A DNA stretch of 14,945 nt from DASPTH01 sp046727575 (GCA_046727575.1 JBKPCV010000103.1:1-14945); one strand, 5' to 3'; shown: positions 5,798 to 13,431, counted from the stretch's first letter. A program made the numbers and translations. The notes: a model not told the origin generated them from the sequence alone.

Positions 5798-7042
5798 ATG
5801 ATGAGCGACGTGACCATCCTGCGGGCCGACCGCTGGCTCGACATCGACGAGGGCGAAATCAAGTCCCCCGCGGCCATCGTGGTCGAGGGCAACCGCATCG
5901 TCTCCGTCGATCCCACGGTTCCGGCGAGTGGCGACGAAGTCGACCTCGGTGCCGTCACCTTGCTCCCCGGACTGATGGACATGGAGCTCAACCTGTGCAT
6001 CTCGGGCCCCGAGAACCCGGACGGCCTCCCGAACCCGCTGCACGGCGTGCAGGACGACCCGGTGTACCGGACGCTGCGAGGGACTGTGAATGCGCGCACG
6101 ACCCTCGAGGCCGGATTCACAACCGTGCGCAACCTGGGCCTCATGGTCAAGACCGACGGCTACGTGCTGGACGTGTCGCTGATGCGCGGCATCGACAACG
6201 GCTGGTTCCCGGGCCCGCGCATCTTTCCTGCCGGCCACGCCATCAGTCCCACCGGCGGCCACCTCGACCCCACGATGGTGCGCAACCTCGCGCCGCACAT
6301 CATGCCGCTCAGCGTGGAGGAGGGCATCGCCAACGGCGTCCCCGAGGTCCGAAAGGCGGTGCGGTATCAGATCAAGCACGGCGTCAAGCTCATCAAGATC
6401 TCGGCCTCGGGCGGCGTGATGTCCTACAACAGCGCCGTGGGCGCCCAGCAGTACTCCGACGAGGAGCTGGAGGCCATCGCCGACGAGGCCCACCGCGCCG
6501 GCCTCCGCGTCGCGGCCCACGCCCATGGCGACGCAGGCATCCGGGCCTGCATCCGCGCCGGTGTCGACTGCATCGAGCACGGGTCGCTGGCGTCGGACGA
6601 CACGATCCAGATGATGGTCGAGCACGGCACGTTTCTCGTCGCGACCAGCGCGCTGTCCGAGGGCATGGCCCTGGAGAAGGCGGATCCCGTGCACCGGGCC
6701 AAGGCCGCCGAGGTGTTCCCCCAGGCCAAGGCAATGCTCGGCAAAGCCATCAAGGCCGGCGTGAAGATCGCGTGTGGTTCGGACGCGCCGGGCATCCCGC
6801 ACGGCAAGAACGCCCTGGAGCTCTGGGCCATGGTCGACCGCGGCATGACGCCGCTGGAGGCCCTCCGCGCCGCGACGGTCGTCAGTGCAGAGCTCATCGA
6901 GATGGAGCACGTGCTCGGCAAGCTCGCGCCCAGGTACCTGGCCGACATCATCGCCGTGCCCGGCGACCCGACCGAGGACATCACCAAGACGCAGGACGTC
7001 CGGTTCGTGATGAAGGACGGCCAGATCTACAAGCGAATCTGA
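5798..7042 (+). CDS. amidohydrolase-superfamily protein lacking the HxH metal motif
   Basis: 414 aa. A small N-terminal beta domain is followed by a metallo-dependent hydrolase TIM barrel (about 56-385) and a returning beta strand ending in VRFVMKDGQIYK. Retained residues: Lys200 in LIKISASGG (the usual carboxylated lysine), His241 (AAHAHGD), His261 (CIEHGS) and Asp329 (CGSDAP). The first motif, normally PGLIDxHxH, reads PGLMDMELN, so Glu63 and Asn65 replace both histidines. Relatives hydrolyse amide, peptide or ester/lactone bonds with one or two metals; this protein may use one metal or a different chemistry. Start: GTG 5792 (4-bp overlap with the previous stop), ATG 5798 and ATG 5801 are all possible; none has a clear ribosome-binding site, so translation is probably coupled. 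The frame extends back to 5378 but reads through the unrelated upstream gene. Pathway role is inferred only from position. Confidence 0.88.
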   Translation: MMSDVTILRADRWLDIDEGEIKSPAAIVVEGNRIVSVDPTVPASGDEVDLGAVTLLPGLMDMELNLCISGPENPDGLPNPLHGVQDDPVYRTLRGTVNARTTLEAGFTTVRNLGLMVKTDGYVLDVSLMRGIDNGWFPGPRIFPAGHAISPTGGHLDPTMVRNLAPHIMPLSVEEGIANGVPEVRKAVRYQIKHGVKLIKISASGGVMSYNSAVGAQQYSDEELEAIADEAHRAGLRVAAHAHGDAGIRACIRAGVDCIEHGSLASDDTIQMMVEHGTFLVATSALSEGMALEKADPVHRAKAAEVFPQAKAMLGKAIKAGVKIACGSDAPGIPHGKNALELWAMVDRGMTPLEALRAATVVSAELIEMEHVLGKLAPRYLADIIAVPGDPTEDITKTQDVRFVMKDGQIYKRI

Positions 7043-7063
7043 ACCGGGCGGCCCGTTCGTGAC

Positions 7064-7073
7064 GATCCGGATC
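7064..7073. promoter_or_regulatory. GATCCGGATC palindrome ahead of second SDR
   Basis: A perfect 10-bp palindrome lies in the 50-bp gap between the amidohydrolase-like gene and the SDR, just before its GAGGGAAGG ribosome-binding site (7076-7084). It could be an operator half-overlapping the leader; a chance palindrome of this size in GC-rich DNA is also plausible. Confidence 0.2.
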
Positions 7074-7092
7074 ATGAGGGAAGGCCGCATCG

Positions 7093-7830
7093 GTGGCTGA
7101 GCGCGTGGCCATAGTGACCGGCGGTGCCTCGGGTATGGGCCGCTCGATCTGCGAACACCTTGCCGCTCGGGGTGACCGTGTCGCCGTGCTCGACATCGAC
7201 GGCGACGGAGCCGTTGCGATGGCCAAACGGATCGGCGGAAGCGCCATCGGCTGCCGTTGCGATGTCGTCGACCGTTCCTCCGTAGACGCCGCCATGGATG
7301 CCGTGCGCCAAGAGCTCGGGCCGGTCGAGATCCTCGTCACCAGCGCCGGCATCACCTGGTTCGAGCCGTTCCTCGAGGTGACACTCGAGTCGTGGAACCG
7401 GGTGCTCGAGGTGAATCTCACCGGCACGTTCCACTCGATCCAGTCGGCGATCCCCGACATGATCCGGGCCAACTGGGGACGCATCGTCACGATCTCGTCG
7501 TCGAGCGCACAGCGCGGATCACCGCGCATGGCGCAGTACGCAGCATCGAAGGCAGGCGTGATCGCGCTGACCAAGACGCTGGCACGTGAGTTCGCGCCGT
7601 ACCAGATCACCGTGAACAACGTCCCGCCCTCATCCATCGACACGCCCATGTTGCGGCACTCGCAGGACGTCGGGAACCTGCCGAGCAGCGACACCATTGC
7701 GGAGGCAATCCCGCTCGGCCGACTCGGAACGGGCGACGACATCGCAGCCGCGTGCGCCTTCCTGTGCTCCGACGATGCGGGCTTCATCACGGGACAGGTG
7801 CTCGGCGTCAACGGTGGTTCCGTCCTGTGA
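7093..7830 (+). CDS. short-chain dehydrogenase/reductase (SDR), classical type
   Basis: 245 aa. Cofactor motif TGGASGMG (9-16); Asp34 and Asp36 in VLDID point to NAD(H). TSAG (83-86) stands for the usual NNAG. Asn108, a serine in the SSSS run at 135-138, Tyr149 and Lys153 (YAASK) complete the active site. The C-terminal VNGGS (239-243) is normal. Start GTG 7093 follows the ribosome-binding site GAGGGAAGG (7076-7084). It is the last gene of the plus-strand group that begins with the LLM gene, 50 bp after the amidohydrolase-like gene. It differs clearly from the SDR at 3291, so the two probably catalyse separate steps, such as diol dehydrogenation and keto/hydroxy interconversion of a ring-opened intermediate (inference). 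Confidence 0.92.
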   Translation: MAERVAIVTGGASGMGRSICEHLAARGDRVAVLDIDGDGAVAMAKRIGGSAIGCRCDVVDRSSVDAAMDAVRQELGPVEILVTSAGITWFEPFLEVTLESWNRVLEVNLTGTFHSIQSAIPDMIRANWGRIVTISSSSAQRGSPRMAQYAASKAGVIALTKTLAREFAPYQITVNNVPPSSIDTPMLRHSQDVGNLPSSDTIAEAIPLGRLGTGDDIAAACAFLCSDDAGFITGQVLGVNGGSVL

Positions 7831-7900
7831 CGCCTCGTTTGGATCCTCTCCCCCGTTCGGTGTGGCCGGGCCAGATGGCTGCGGCGCTCGCGTGCTCGAG

Positions 7901-8374
7901 TCAGCTCCCGCTTCCGTCGTCACCCTCCACGGCCCGGTGCTCGACCAGCTCGATTCGTGTGCCGTCGGGATCCGCGAGAAAGACGAGGTCGACCTGGTAC
8001 GCGGCCGTGTCGACGTGAGTTCGGGTCCCCTCGATCACCGTGCCGCCAAAGGCGACGAGCCGAGCCTCGACTGCGGGCAGGTCCGTCACTTCGTAGGACA
8101 GATGTGTCAGACCCAGCTGATTGCGTGTCCGCGATGGCGTCCCGTGCACGCCCGGCGTTGGCCAGTGGACCAACTCGAGCTTCACACCGTCCTTGGCGAT
8201 GAACTGCGCGTACATCTGTATCGGAGGTGGCATCTCGATCTCGCACAAGCCGGCGACTTCGTCCCCGGTCTCGAACCCTTCCAGGACCTGGTAGCCGAGT
8301 CCCTCGGTGTAGAAGCGAAGCGACCGCTCGAGGTTCGAAACGCACACGGCCGTGTGAGATGGCGTGATCGTCAC
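7901..8374 (-). CDS. VOC (glyoxalase/dioxygenase fold) family protein
   Basis: 157 aa from GTG 8374, made of two beta-alpha-beta-beta-beta repeats: PSHTAVCVSNLERSLRFY (about 5-22) and THLSYEVTDL (about 90-99). The four metal ligands of the fold are visible: His7, Glu67 (KLELV), His91 and Glu142 (RIELVEH). Members include glyoxalase I, methylmalonyl-CoA epimerase and extradiol-type enzymes; the single-domain size fits lyase/isomerase or resistance types better than the two-domain ring-cleaving dioxygenases. Start: homology begins just after GTG 8374; ATG 8428 would add 18 arginine- and glycine-rich residues with no family resemblance. Neither start has a ribosome-binding site. It is convergent with the SDR (70-bp gap without a convincing terminator) and divergent from the second LLM gene, with which it may share a control region. 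Confidence 0.88.
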   Translation of the reverse strand: MTITPSHTAVCVSNLERSLRFYTEGLGYQVLEGFETGDEVAGLCEIEMPPPIQMYAQFIAKDGVKLELVHWPTPGVHGTPSRTRNQLGLTHLSYEVTDLPAVEARLVAFGGTVIEGTRTHVDTAAYQVDLVFLADPDGTRIELVEHRAVEGDDGSGS

Positions 8375-8376
8375 TA

Positions 8377-8406
8377 CGACGGGACCGTAACACCGCGCCC
8401 CCGTCG
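8377..8406. promoter_or_regulatory. inverted repeat in the divergent VOC/LLM control region
   Basis: CGACGGG (8377-8383) and CCCGTCG (8400-8406) form a perfect 7-bp inverted repeat with a 16-bp spacer. If the VOC gene starts at GTG 8374, the repeat lies wholly between the two divergent genes and could be an operator controlling both. No clear -10/-35 pair was found for either gene. Confidence 0.3.
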
Positions 8407-8454
8407 GCTGAGCTCCTCGCCGCGCCATCCAGTGAACGGCGACGCAACTCCGCT

Positions 8455-9420
8455 ATGACGCACGTTCGTCCGTTCCGCTTCGGCGTCCAGGCGATGGCTG
8501 CCGAGTCGGCTTCGGCGTGGCGGGACGTCGCTCGCCAGGCGGAAGATCTCGGGTTCTCGACGTTGTTCGTGGCCGACCACTACCTCGGCCCCGGACCCGT
8601 CTACGACCGCAGTAACCACCTGCCGCAGAACCTCGCGCCGGTCGCGGCGATGGCGGTGGCGGCCGAGGCCACGGTGCAGCTACGGATCGGGTGCCGCGTG
8701 TTCTGCGTGGACTACCACGTTCCTGCGGTGCTCGCCGCGGAGACCGCCACGATCGACCTGCTCTCCGACGGCAGGGTGGAGGTGGGCCTCGGCGCGGGCT
8801 ACCTCGCCGACGAGTACGGCGCCATGGGTATTCCGTTCGAGCCGGGTCGGCAGCGCGTCGACAAGTTGGAAGAGGTGGTTGCCCTGCTCAAGGCGCACTG
8901 GTCCGGCGACCCGATCGACGAGATCGGTGATCATGTGCGGGTCAGTGGCTACGCGGGTGTGCCGCGTCCGGTGCAACGTCCCCACCCGCCGCTCATGATC
9001 GGCGGCGACCGCAAACGGATCCTCGGACTCGCCGGGCGGCATGCGGACATCGCGAGCTTGAACTACGTCCCGCTCACAGTGAGCGACGCGGGTCTCACTC
9101 CGGAGCAGGAAGCTGTCCGACGCGTCAGCATCATCAGGGACGCAGCCGGGGGCCGGTTCGACGACATCGAGCTCGAGATCTCGCCGTACTGGGTGGACGT
9201 CACGGGCGACACGCGTCGTGCCCTCGACCAAGTCGTCGCGATGATGCACGTCTCCGAGGAGGGACTCCTCGACCACCCGAACGTGCTGATCGGGTCGGTC
9301 GACACGGTTGTCGAGCGGCTCGAGCGACGGCGGGAGGTCATCGGCGTCCGCTACGTGACCGTCCCGCACGCGCACATGCACGAGTTCGCCCCGGTTGTTG
9401 CTCGCCTCGCCGGTACATGA
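8455..9420 (+). CDS. LLM class F420-dependent oxidoreductase (MSMEG_2516-like), paralogue
   Basis: 321 aa. The conserved stretches match the gene at 2202: RPFRFGVQ (5-12), RQAEDLGFSTLFVADHYLGPGP (shared almost unchanged), IGCRVFCVDYHVPA, TIDLLSDGRVEVGLGAG, RPVQRPHPPLMIGG and a C-terminal VIGVRYVTVP. The two differ most in the loop after DHYLGPGP and in the middle region after the IGG motif, which fits a different substrate. Like its paralogue it most likely works with F420; FMN-dependent monooxygenation cannot be excluded. ATG 8455 has no ribosome-binding site, so leaderless initiation is possible. It lies 21 bp ahead of the molybdenum hydroxylase gene and is probably cotranscribed with it, suggesting consecutive oxidation steps (inference). 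Confidence 0.9.
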   Translation: MTHVRPFRFGVQAMAAESASAWRDVARQAEDLGFSTLFVADHYLGPGPVYDRSNHLPQNLAPVAAMAVAAEATVQLRIGCRVFCVDYHVPAVLAAETATIDLLSDGRVEVGLGAGYLADEYGAMGIPFEPGRQRVDKLEEVVALLKAHWSGDPIDEIGDHVRVSGYAGVPRPVQRPHPPLMIGGDRKRILGLAGRHADIASLNYVPLTVSDAGLTPEQEAVRRVSIIRDAAGGRFDDIELEISPYWVDVTGDTRRALDQVVAMMHVSEEGLLDHPNVLIGSVDTVVERLERRREVIGVRYVTVPHAHMHEFAPVVARLAGT

Positions 9421-9441
9421 CTCCGAGAGACCAAACCTGAC

Positions 9442-11775
9442 ATGACGGAAACCGCATACGCGGGCGCGACGCGGTACGCGGGCAGCCGCGTCCACCGCGT
9501 CGAGGACGCCCGGCTGCTGACGGGACGCGGCACCTACGTCGACGACGTCCAACTGCCCGGCACGCTGCACGCCTGCTTCGTCCGCAGCCCGCACGCGCGC
9601 GCCCGCATCCTCGACATCGACACATCCGAGGCTGGCGCACTCGAAGGCGTGCACGCCGTCTTCGTCGCGGAGGACCTCAACCCGGGTGTGCACGAGCAGT
9701 GGTACACGTTGCTCGGTCCCGTCCCGAACGACACGCCGCGCCCGCCACTCGCCGAGGGCGAGGCCCGGTTCGTCGGGGATGCCGTCGCGCTCGTGCTGGC
9801 GGAGGATCGCTACGTCGCCGAGGACGCCGCCGACCTCGTCGTGGTCGAGTACGAGCCCTTACCCCCGGTCGTCGACTTCCTCGCTGCCGCGGAGTCGCCC
9901 GAGCTCGTGCACGACGCCCGCGGCAGCAACCTCATCGGCGGCATGGCCGGCGCGCCCGTGTCGCCCGTCGAGGAGGTGTTCGCCTCAGCCGCCCACGTCG
10001 TCACGTTGACGGTCGATCAGCAGTCCCAGTCCGCGTGCCCGATGGAGACGCGGGGCATCGTCATCGAGCACAACCCCGGGAGCGGCGAGATCACGATCTA
10101 CTGCGCGACGCAGGCGCCCCACGAGGTCCGGGCGTTCGCGTCGCGGCTGCTCGGCGTTCCGGAACATCGGATCCGCGTGATCATGCGCGACACCGGTGGC
10201 GGGTTCGGCCAGAAGATCATGGTCCTCCGCGACGAGATGTGCGTCATGCTCGCCGCGCTGAAGGTTCCGGCGCCGGTGAAGTGGATCGAGGACCGACGCG
10301 AGAACCTGATGACCGCCGGCCAGTCGCGTCATGAGCACGCGGTGGCGCGCATGGCGTTCGACGAGTCGGGCACGATCAAGGCGGCCCAGATCGACTTCGT
10401 CGAGGACTGCGGCGCGTACCCGGTGCCGTTCCCAGTCGCCGTCGCCTCCACGGTCGGCGCGCTGTTCCCCGGCCCGTACCGCGTTCCCACGGGGACCTTC
10501 ACGACGAAGTCGATCTACACCAACACCGTCGGACGGACGGCCTACCGCGGTCCGTGGGTGTTCGAGTCCCTCGCCCGCGAGCTCCTGCTCGACCACGCCG
10601 CGCGGCAGATGGGCCTCGACCCCGTTGAGCTGCGGCGGCGCAACCTGCTCCGCCAGGAGGACCAGCCCTACACCAATCCGAACGGGATGACGTTCGACCA
10701 CATCAGCCCGCTCGAGACGTTCGAGTTGGCGGTCGACATGCTCGATTACGACGGCTTCCGCCGTGAGCAGGCCCAGGCGAGAGCGCTCGGCCGCCATCTG
10801 GGCGTCGGGACGTGCACGTACGTCGAGCCGACGACGCCAGGCGTCGGGATGTACGGGACCGAAGGCGCCACGATCCGCATCGAACCGTCGGGCACGGTCA
10901 ACGTGTACGTCTCGGGTGGGTCCTGCGGCAACAGCCTCGAGACGGCAGTCGTGCAGCTCACCGCCGACGCCTTGGGTGTCGACATCGCCGACGTGTCGAC
11001 GATTCAGGGTGACACGGCCATCACGCCGTTCGGCGCTGGCACCGGCGGCAGCCGCAGCGGCTCGATGCTGGCCGGTGCCGTCACCGAGACCGCGTCGGCC
11101 CTTCGTGGTCGGGTCGTTGCGATCGCTGCGCACCTCTTGGAGGCCGCGCCCGCCGACATCGAGCTCGCCGCCAGCCGAGCGAGTGTGCGGGGGACGCCGA
11201 CAAAGGGCATGTCGCTCACGGAGATCGCCAGGCTCGCGTACTTCCAGCCCGATGCGCTGCCTGCCGACGTACCGCCGGGCCTCGAGGCGAGCGGCCGCTA
11301 CAAGGCGGTGACCCGTTCGAACTGGGCGAACGCGACGCACGTGTGTACCTGCGAGGTCGACGTCGCGACCGGCCACGTCACGGTGCTGCGGTACATCGCC
11401 GTGGAGGACTGCGGCGCCATGATCAACCCGAACATCGTCGAGGGCCAGATCGCCGGCGGCACGGTGCAGGGCATCGCCGGTGCGCTGTACGAGCACCTCG
11501 CCTACGACGACGACGGCAATCCCACTGCCACGACGTTCATGGACTACCTCGTGCCCACCGCCGCCGAAGTCCCCGACATCGAGTTCGGCCACGTCGACAC
11601 GCCTGGGCCCGGGCCGGGTGGCTACAAGGGCGTCGGCGAAGGCGGCGTCCTCGGTGCAGTGCCCGCGGTCGCCAACGCTGTCGCAGACGCGCTCGCACCG
11701 TTCGGTGTCACCGTCAGCCGCTTGCCACTCACGCCGTCGTCGATTCTCGATCTCATCGCCGGCAGTCGCGCCTGA
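9442..11775 (+). CDS. xanthine dehydrogenase/aldehyde oxidase family molybdopterin-binding subunit (CoxL-like)
   Basis: 777 aa, the usual length of the large subunit. N-terminal a/b hammerhead domain (about 20-140, from RVEDARLLTGRGTYVDD), then molybdopterin-binding domains. Motifs: GGGFGQK (252-258), AYRGPW (367-372), QGDT and GTGGSRSG (522-540), and GVGEGG with the catalytic glutamate Glu733 near the C-terminus. The active-site loop is neither AYxCSFR of true CO dehydrogenase (form I) nor AYRGAGR of form II, so this is a CoxL-like hydroxylase of unknown substrate, probably inserting oxygen from water into a heterocycle or oxidising an aldehyde. The FAD (medium) and 2Fe-2S (small) subunits and MoCo-insertion factors usually encoded beside it are not in the window. 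Start ATG 9442 has only a weak GAGAG upstream. It converges on the SDR at 11795 with a 19-bp gap. Confidence 0.93.
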   Translation: MTETAYAGATRYAGSRVHRVEDARLLTGRGTYVDDVQLPGTLHACFVRSPHARARILDIDTSEAGALEGVHAVFVAEDLNPGVHEQWYTLLGPVPNDTPRPPLAEGEARFVGDAVALVLAEDRYVAEDAADLVVVEYEPLPPVVDFLAAAESPELVHDARGSNLIGGMAGAPVSPVEEVFASAAHVVTLTVDQQSQSACPMETRGIVIEHNPGSGEITIYCATQAPHEVRAFASRLLGVPEHRIRVIMRDTGGGFGQKIMVLRDEMCVMLAALKVPAPVKWIEDRRENLMTAGQSRHEHAVARMAFDESGTIKAAQIDFVEDCGAYPVPFPVAVASTVGALFPGPYRVPTGTFTTKSIYTNTVGRTAYRGPWVFESLARELLLDHAARQMGLDPVELRRRNLLRQEDQPYTNPNGMTFDHISPLETFELAVDMLDYDGFRREQAQARALGRHLGVGTCTYVEPTTPGVGMYGTEGATIRIEPSGTVNVYVSGGSCGNSLETAVVQLTADALGVDIADVSTIQGDTAITPFGAGTGGSRSGSMLAGAVTETASALRGRVVAIAAHLLEAAPADIELAASRASVRGTPTKGMSLTEIARLAYFQPDALPADVPPGLEASGRYKAVTRSNWANATHVCTCEVDVATGHVTVLRYIAVEDCGAMINPNIVEGQIAGGTVQGIAGALYEHLAYDDDGNPTATTFMDYLVPTAAEVPDIEFGHVDTPGPGPGGYKGVGEGGVLGAVPAVANAVADALAPFGVTVSRLPLTPSSILDLIAGSRA

Positions 11776-11794
11776 CGGCTCGGCCAAACCGACA

Positions 11795-12589
11795 TCAGCG
11801 GAGGGCGTTCAGGACCTTGTGCGGTCCCGGCACGTCGTTGAAGCCGAATGCAAAGGGAGGCTCGTCGGGATTGACGACCCAGCACGTCCCCGTCATCTCG
11901 ATCGATGATGTTGCAGCGACCACGACGGCGTTGGCGATGTCCTCCGGTGGGATCAGCGGGACACCCTGGCTGGCGAGGAACTCCTTGGTGGGTTCGCTCA
12001 GCATTCCGGTGTCGGTCGTGCCCGGACAGACGGCATGCGCGGCGATTCCTTCAGCCGCGAGCTTCGGCGCGATCGAACGGATGAGGCCGATGACGCCGTG
12101 CTTGCCGATCGTGTACACGGCGTCGCCGGGGAACGGCTCGAGCCCTGCGATCGACGACGTGGCCACGACGGCACCTCCGGTCGACCCGTCGCTCCGCTGC
12201 CGTATCGCGCGCACCGCGGCGCGAGCGCCGTACACGACGTGGTGGAGGTTGACACCGAGCGCGCGGTGGTAGTTGGCGACGTCGAGCTCCGCGATGTCGC
12301 CGGACCACGAGATCGAGACGCCGGCGTTCAGGTGCGCGAGGTCGAGCCTGCCGAAGTGCTCGAGGCACTGCGCAAACGCTGCGTCCACCTCGTCGACATC
12401 CGAGACGTCGCACGTGATCGCCAGCGCGCCGATCGGTTTGGCGACGGCGCGGACAGCGTCACCGTTGATGTCGAGGGCGCACACGTTCATTCCCTCATCG
12501 GCGAGGCGCCGGACCGTTGCCCGGCCCATGCCGGACCCGGCCCCGGTCACGAGTCCGACCTTTCCCTCGAGCTCCACCGCGTCCCCCAT
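11795..12589 (-). CDS. short-chain dehydrogenase/reductase (SDR) with unusual C-terminus
   Basis: 264 aa. TGAGSGMG (15-22), Asp40 (NAD(H) preference), LNAG (87-90) in place of NNAG, Asn114, Ser145 or Ser146, Tyr159 and Lys163 (YTIGK). The C-terminus departs from the classical type: where VDGG is expected it reads WVVNPDEPPFAFGF, followed by a tail to NALR that may close over the active site. Start ATG 12589 has no well-spaced ribosome-binding site; GTG at 12577 (residue 5) is preceded by GGGGGA and may be the true start. It lies downstream of the TetR gene on the same strand (101-bp gap), so it may be cotranscribed with or controlled by that regulator. Substrate unknown. Confidence 0.88.
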   Translation of the reverse strand: MGDAVELEGKVGLVTGAGSGMGRATVRRLADEGMNVCALDINGDAVRAVAKPIGALAITCDVSDVDEVDAAFAQCLEHFGRLDLAHLNAGVSISWSGDIAELDVANYHRALGVNLHHVVYGARAAVRAIRQRSDGSTGGAVVATSSIAGLEPFPGDAVYTIGKHGVIGLIRSIAPKLAAEGIAAHAVCPGTTDTGMLSEPTKEFLASQGVPLIPPEDIANAVVVAATSSIEMTGTCWVVNPDEPPFAFGFNDVPGPHKVLNALR

Positions 12590-12614
12590 TCCCAGGAGAT
12601 CAATGCTGAACGGA

Positions 12615-12644
12615 TGTTTAGCGAAGCGCGAGGTGGCGGTGCAA
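12615..12644 (-). promoter_or_regulatory. weak promoter candidate for the minus-strand SDR
   Basis: Read on the minus strand, TTGCAC (12644-12639) and TAAACA (12620-12615) are 18 bp apart and would place transcription start roughly 20 bases before the SDR start. Each matches 3 of 6 consensus bases. The rest of the gap 12590-12690 holds no recognisable gene or terminator. Confidence 0.25.
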
Positions 12645-12690
12645 GACTCGCCTCGCCGCTCCGGATCCCGGTATCAGCTTGCGGCCGGTG

Positions 12691-13431
12691 TCACGACCGC
12701 CGACGGCTCGGCGACGACGCCTTCGTGGCGGACCTCGCCGCCTTCTTCGTCGACTTCGCCGCCCTCTTTGACCTCGCCGCCTTCTTCGTCGACTTCGCCG
12801 GCTTCCTCGTCGACCGCGCCGTCTTCTTGGCCACCGTCGGCCGTCGGAGCGGTGCGCCCCGGAACTGCGAGAGATACCGCTCCACGAGCATGAGCGCGTG
12901 CTCGTGACCCGAGGACATCCCGAGCGACTCTTCCAGGACGACCACGGTCGGGATCGCCATCATGATCAGGAGGAGCGCGTCCGGCGGGAACTCGTCGAGA
13001 TCGATTTCCGATGACGCCGCCACCGACGTGAAAGCCTCGAGTTCCACCTTCCGGAACCGCTCGGCAACCTCGGCAAGCTCTGCCTGGATCGCCTTGCGGT
13101 GATTGCCGAGCGCGAGGAACTCGAGCGTGAGCGCCACGTGCGTCTTGTCGTTTGCATAGTCCCAGAGGGCCTGCAGCGGGTCGTCGCCCTGTAGCGCACT
13201 TGCCAAGCGCTCGAGGTTTCGCTCGGACCGCCGTCGGAACGCAGCGATGAAGAGATCATCGAGGGACGGGAAGTAGTAATGGACGAGCGGCGCCTTCACA
13301 CCGGCTCTGGCGGCGACGCTTCGAGAGCTGACGGCGGCGTACCCTTCGTCGAGCATCAACTGCTCGGTCACGTCGAGCAGCAGAACTCGGGTTTTCGATG
13401 TCACCGTGCCGACCCGTCGGGTCGCGGTCAT
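12691..13431 (-). CDS. TetR family transcriptional regulator with lysine/arginine-rich C-terminal tail
   Basis: 246 aa. N-terminal TetR helix-turn-helix at about residues 15-60 (LDVTEQLMLDEGYAAVSSRS, VAARAGVKAPLVHYYF). The ligand-binding helical domain runs from about 65 to 192. The last 50 residues (197-246) contain 11 Lys and 9 Arg and no acidic residue, with the decapeptide AKSTKKAARS repeated exactly at 212-221 and 225-234. This resembles histone H1-like or HupB-type tails and is not part of the normal TetR fold; it probably adds non-specific DNA binding. Start ATG 13431 follows GAGGTGG. It is divergent from the gene at 13606 and upstream of the minus-strand SDR; local repression of both sides, and possibly of the whole gene group, is likely but inferred. 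Confidence 0.92.
   Translation of the reverse strand: MTATRRVGTVTSKTRVLLLDVTEQLMLDEGYAAVSSRSVAARAGVKAPLVHYYFPSLDDLFIAAFRRRSERNLERLASALQGDDPLQALWDYANDKTHVALTLEFLALGNHRKAIQAELAEVAERFRKVELEAFTSVAASSEIDLDEFPPDALLLIMMAIPTVVVLEESLGMSSGHEHALMLVERYLSQFRGAPLRRPTVAKKTARSTRKPAKSTKKAARSKRAAKSTKKAARSATKASSPSRRRS
12731..12808. repeat. 39-bp tandem repeat encoding the basic tail of the TetR protein
   Basis: Two adjacent 39-bp units (12731-12769 and 12770-12808) are identical over their first 31 bases and differ at four of the last eight. The period equals 13 codons and encodes the duplicated AKSTKKAARS segment. A degenerate third unit continues towards 12830. Slippage at such a repeat would change tail length in frame. 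Confidence 0.8.

Noticed and set aside
7831..7900. Bidirectional terminator between converging SDR and VOC genes
   Set aside because: Only short palindromes such as TGGCC-G-GGCCA are present; no stable stem with a T-run was seen.
9442..11775. Calling the molybdenum enzyme a CO dehydrogenase (coxL)
   Set aside because: The active-site loop is AYRGPW, not AYxCSFR, and the other Cox subunits are absent.
9985..11787. 600-residue open frame on the minus strand
   Set aside because: It is antisense to the molybdopterin-subunit gene, which has clear family motifs throughout; the antisense protein is Arg/Asp/Gly-rich with no recognisable domain, as expected from GC-rich third positions.
12731..12830. 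CRISPR-like or intergenic repeat array
   Set aside because: The repeats are directly tandem without spacers, have a period divisible by three and encode the lysine-rich tail of the TetR protein.
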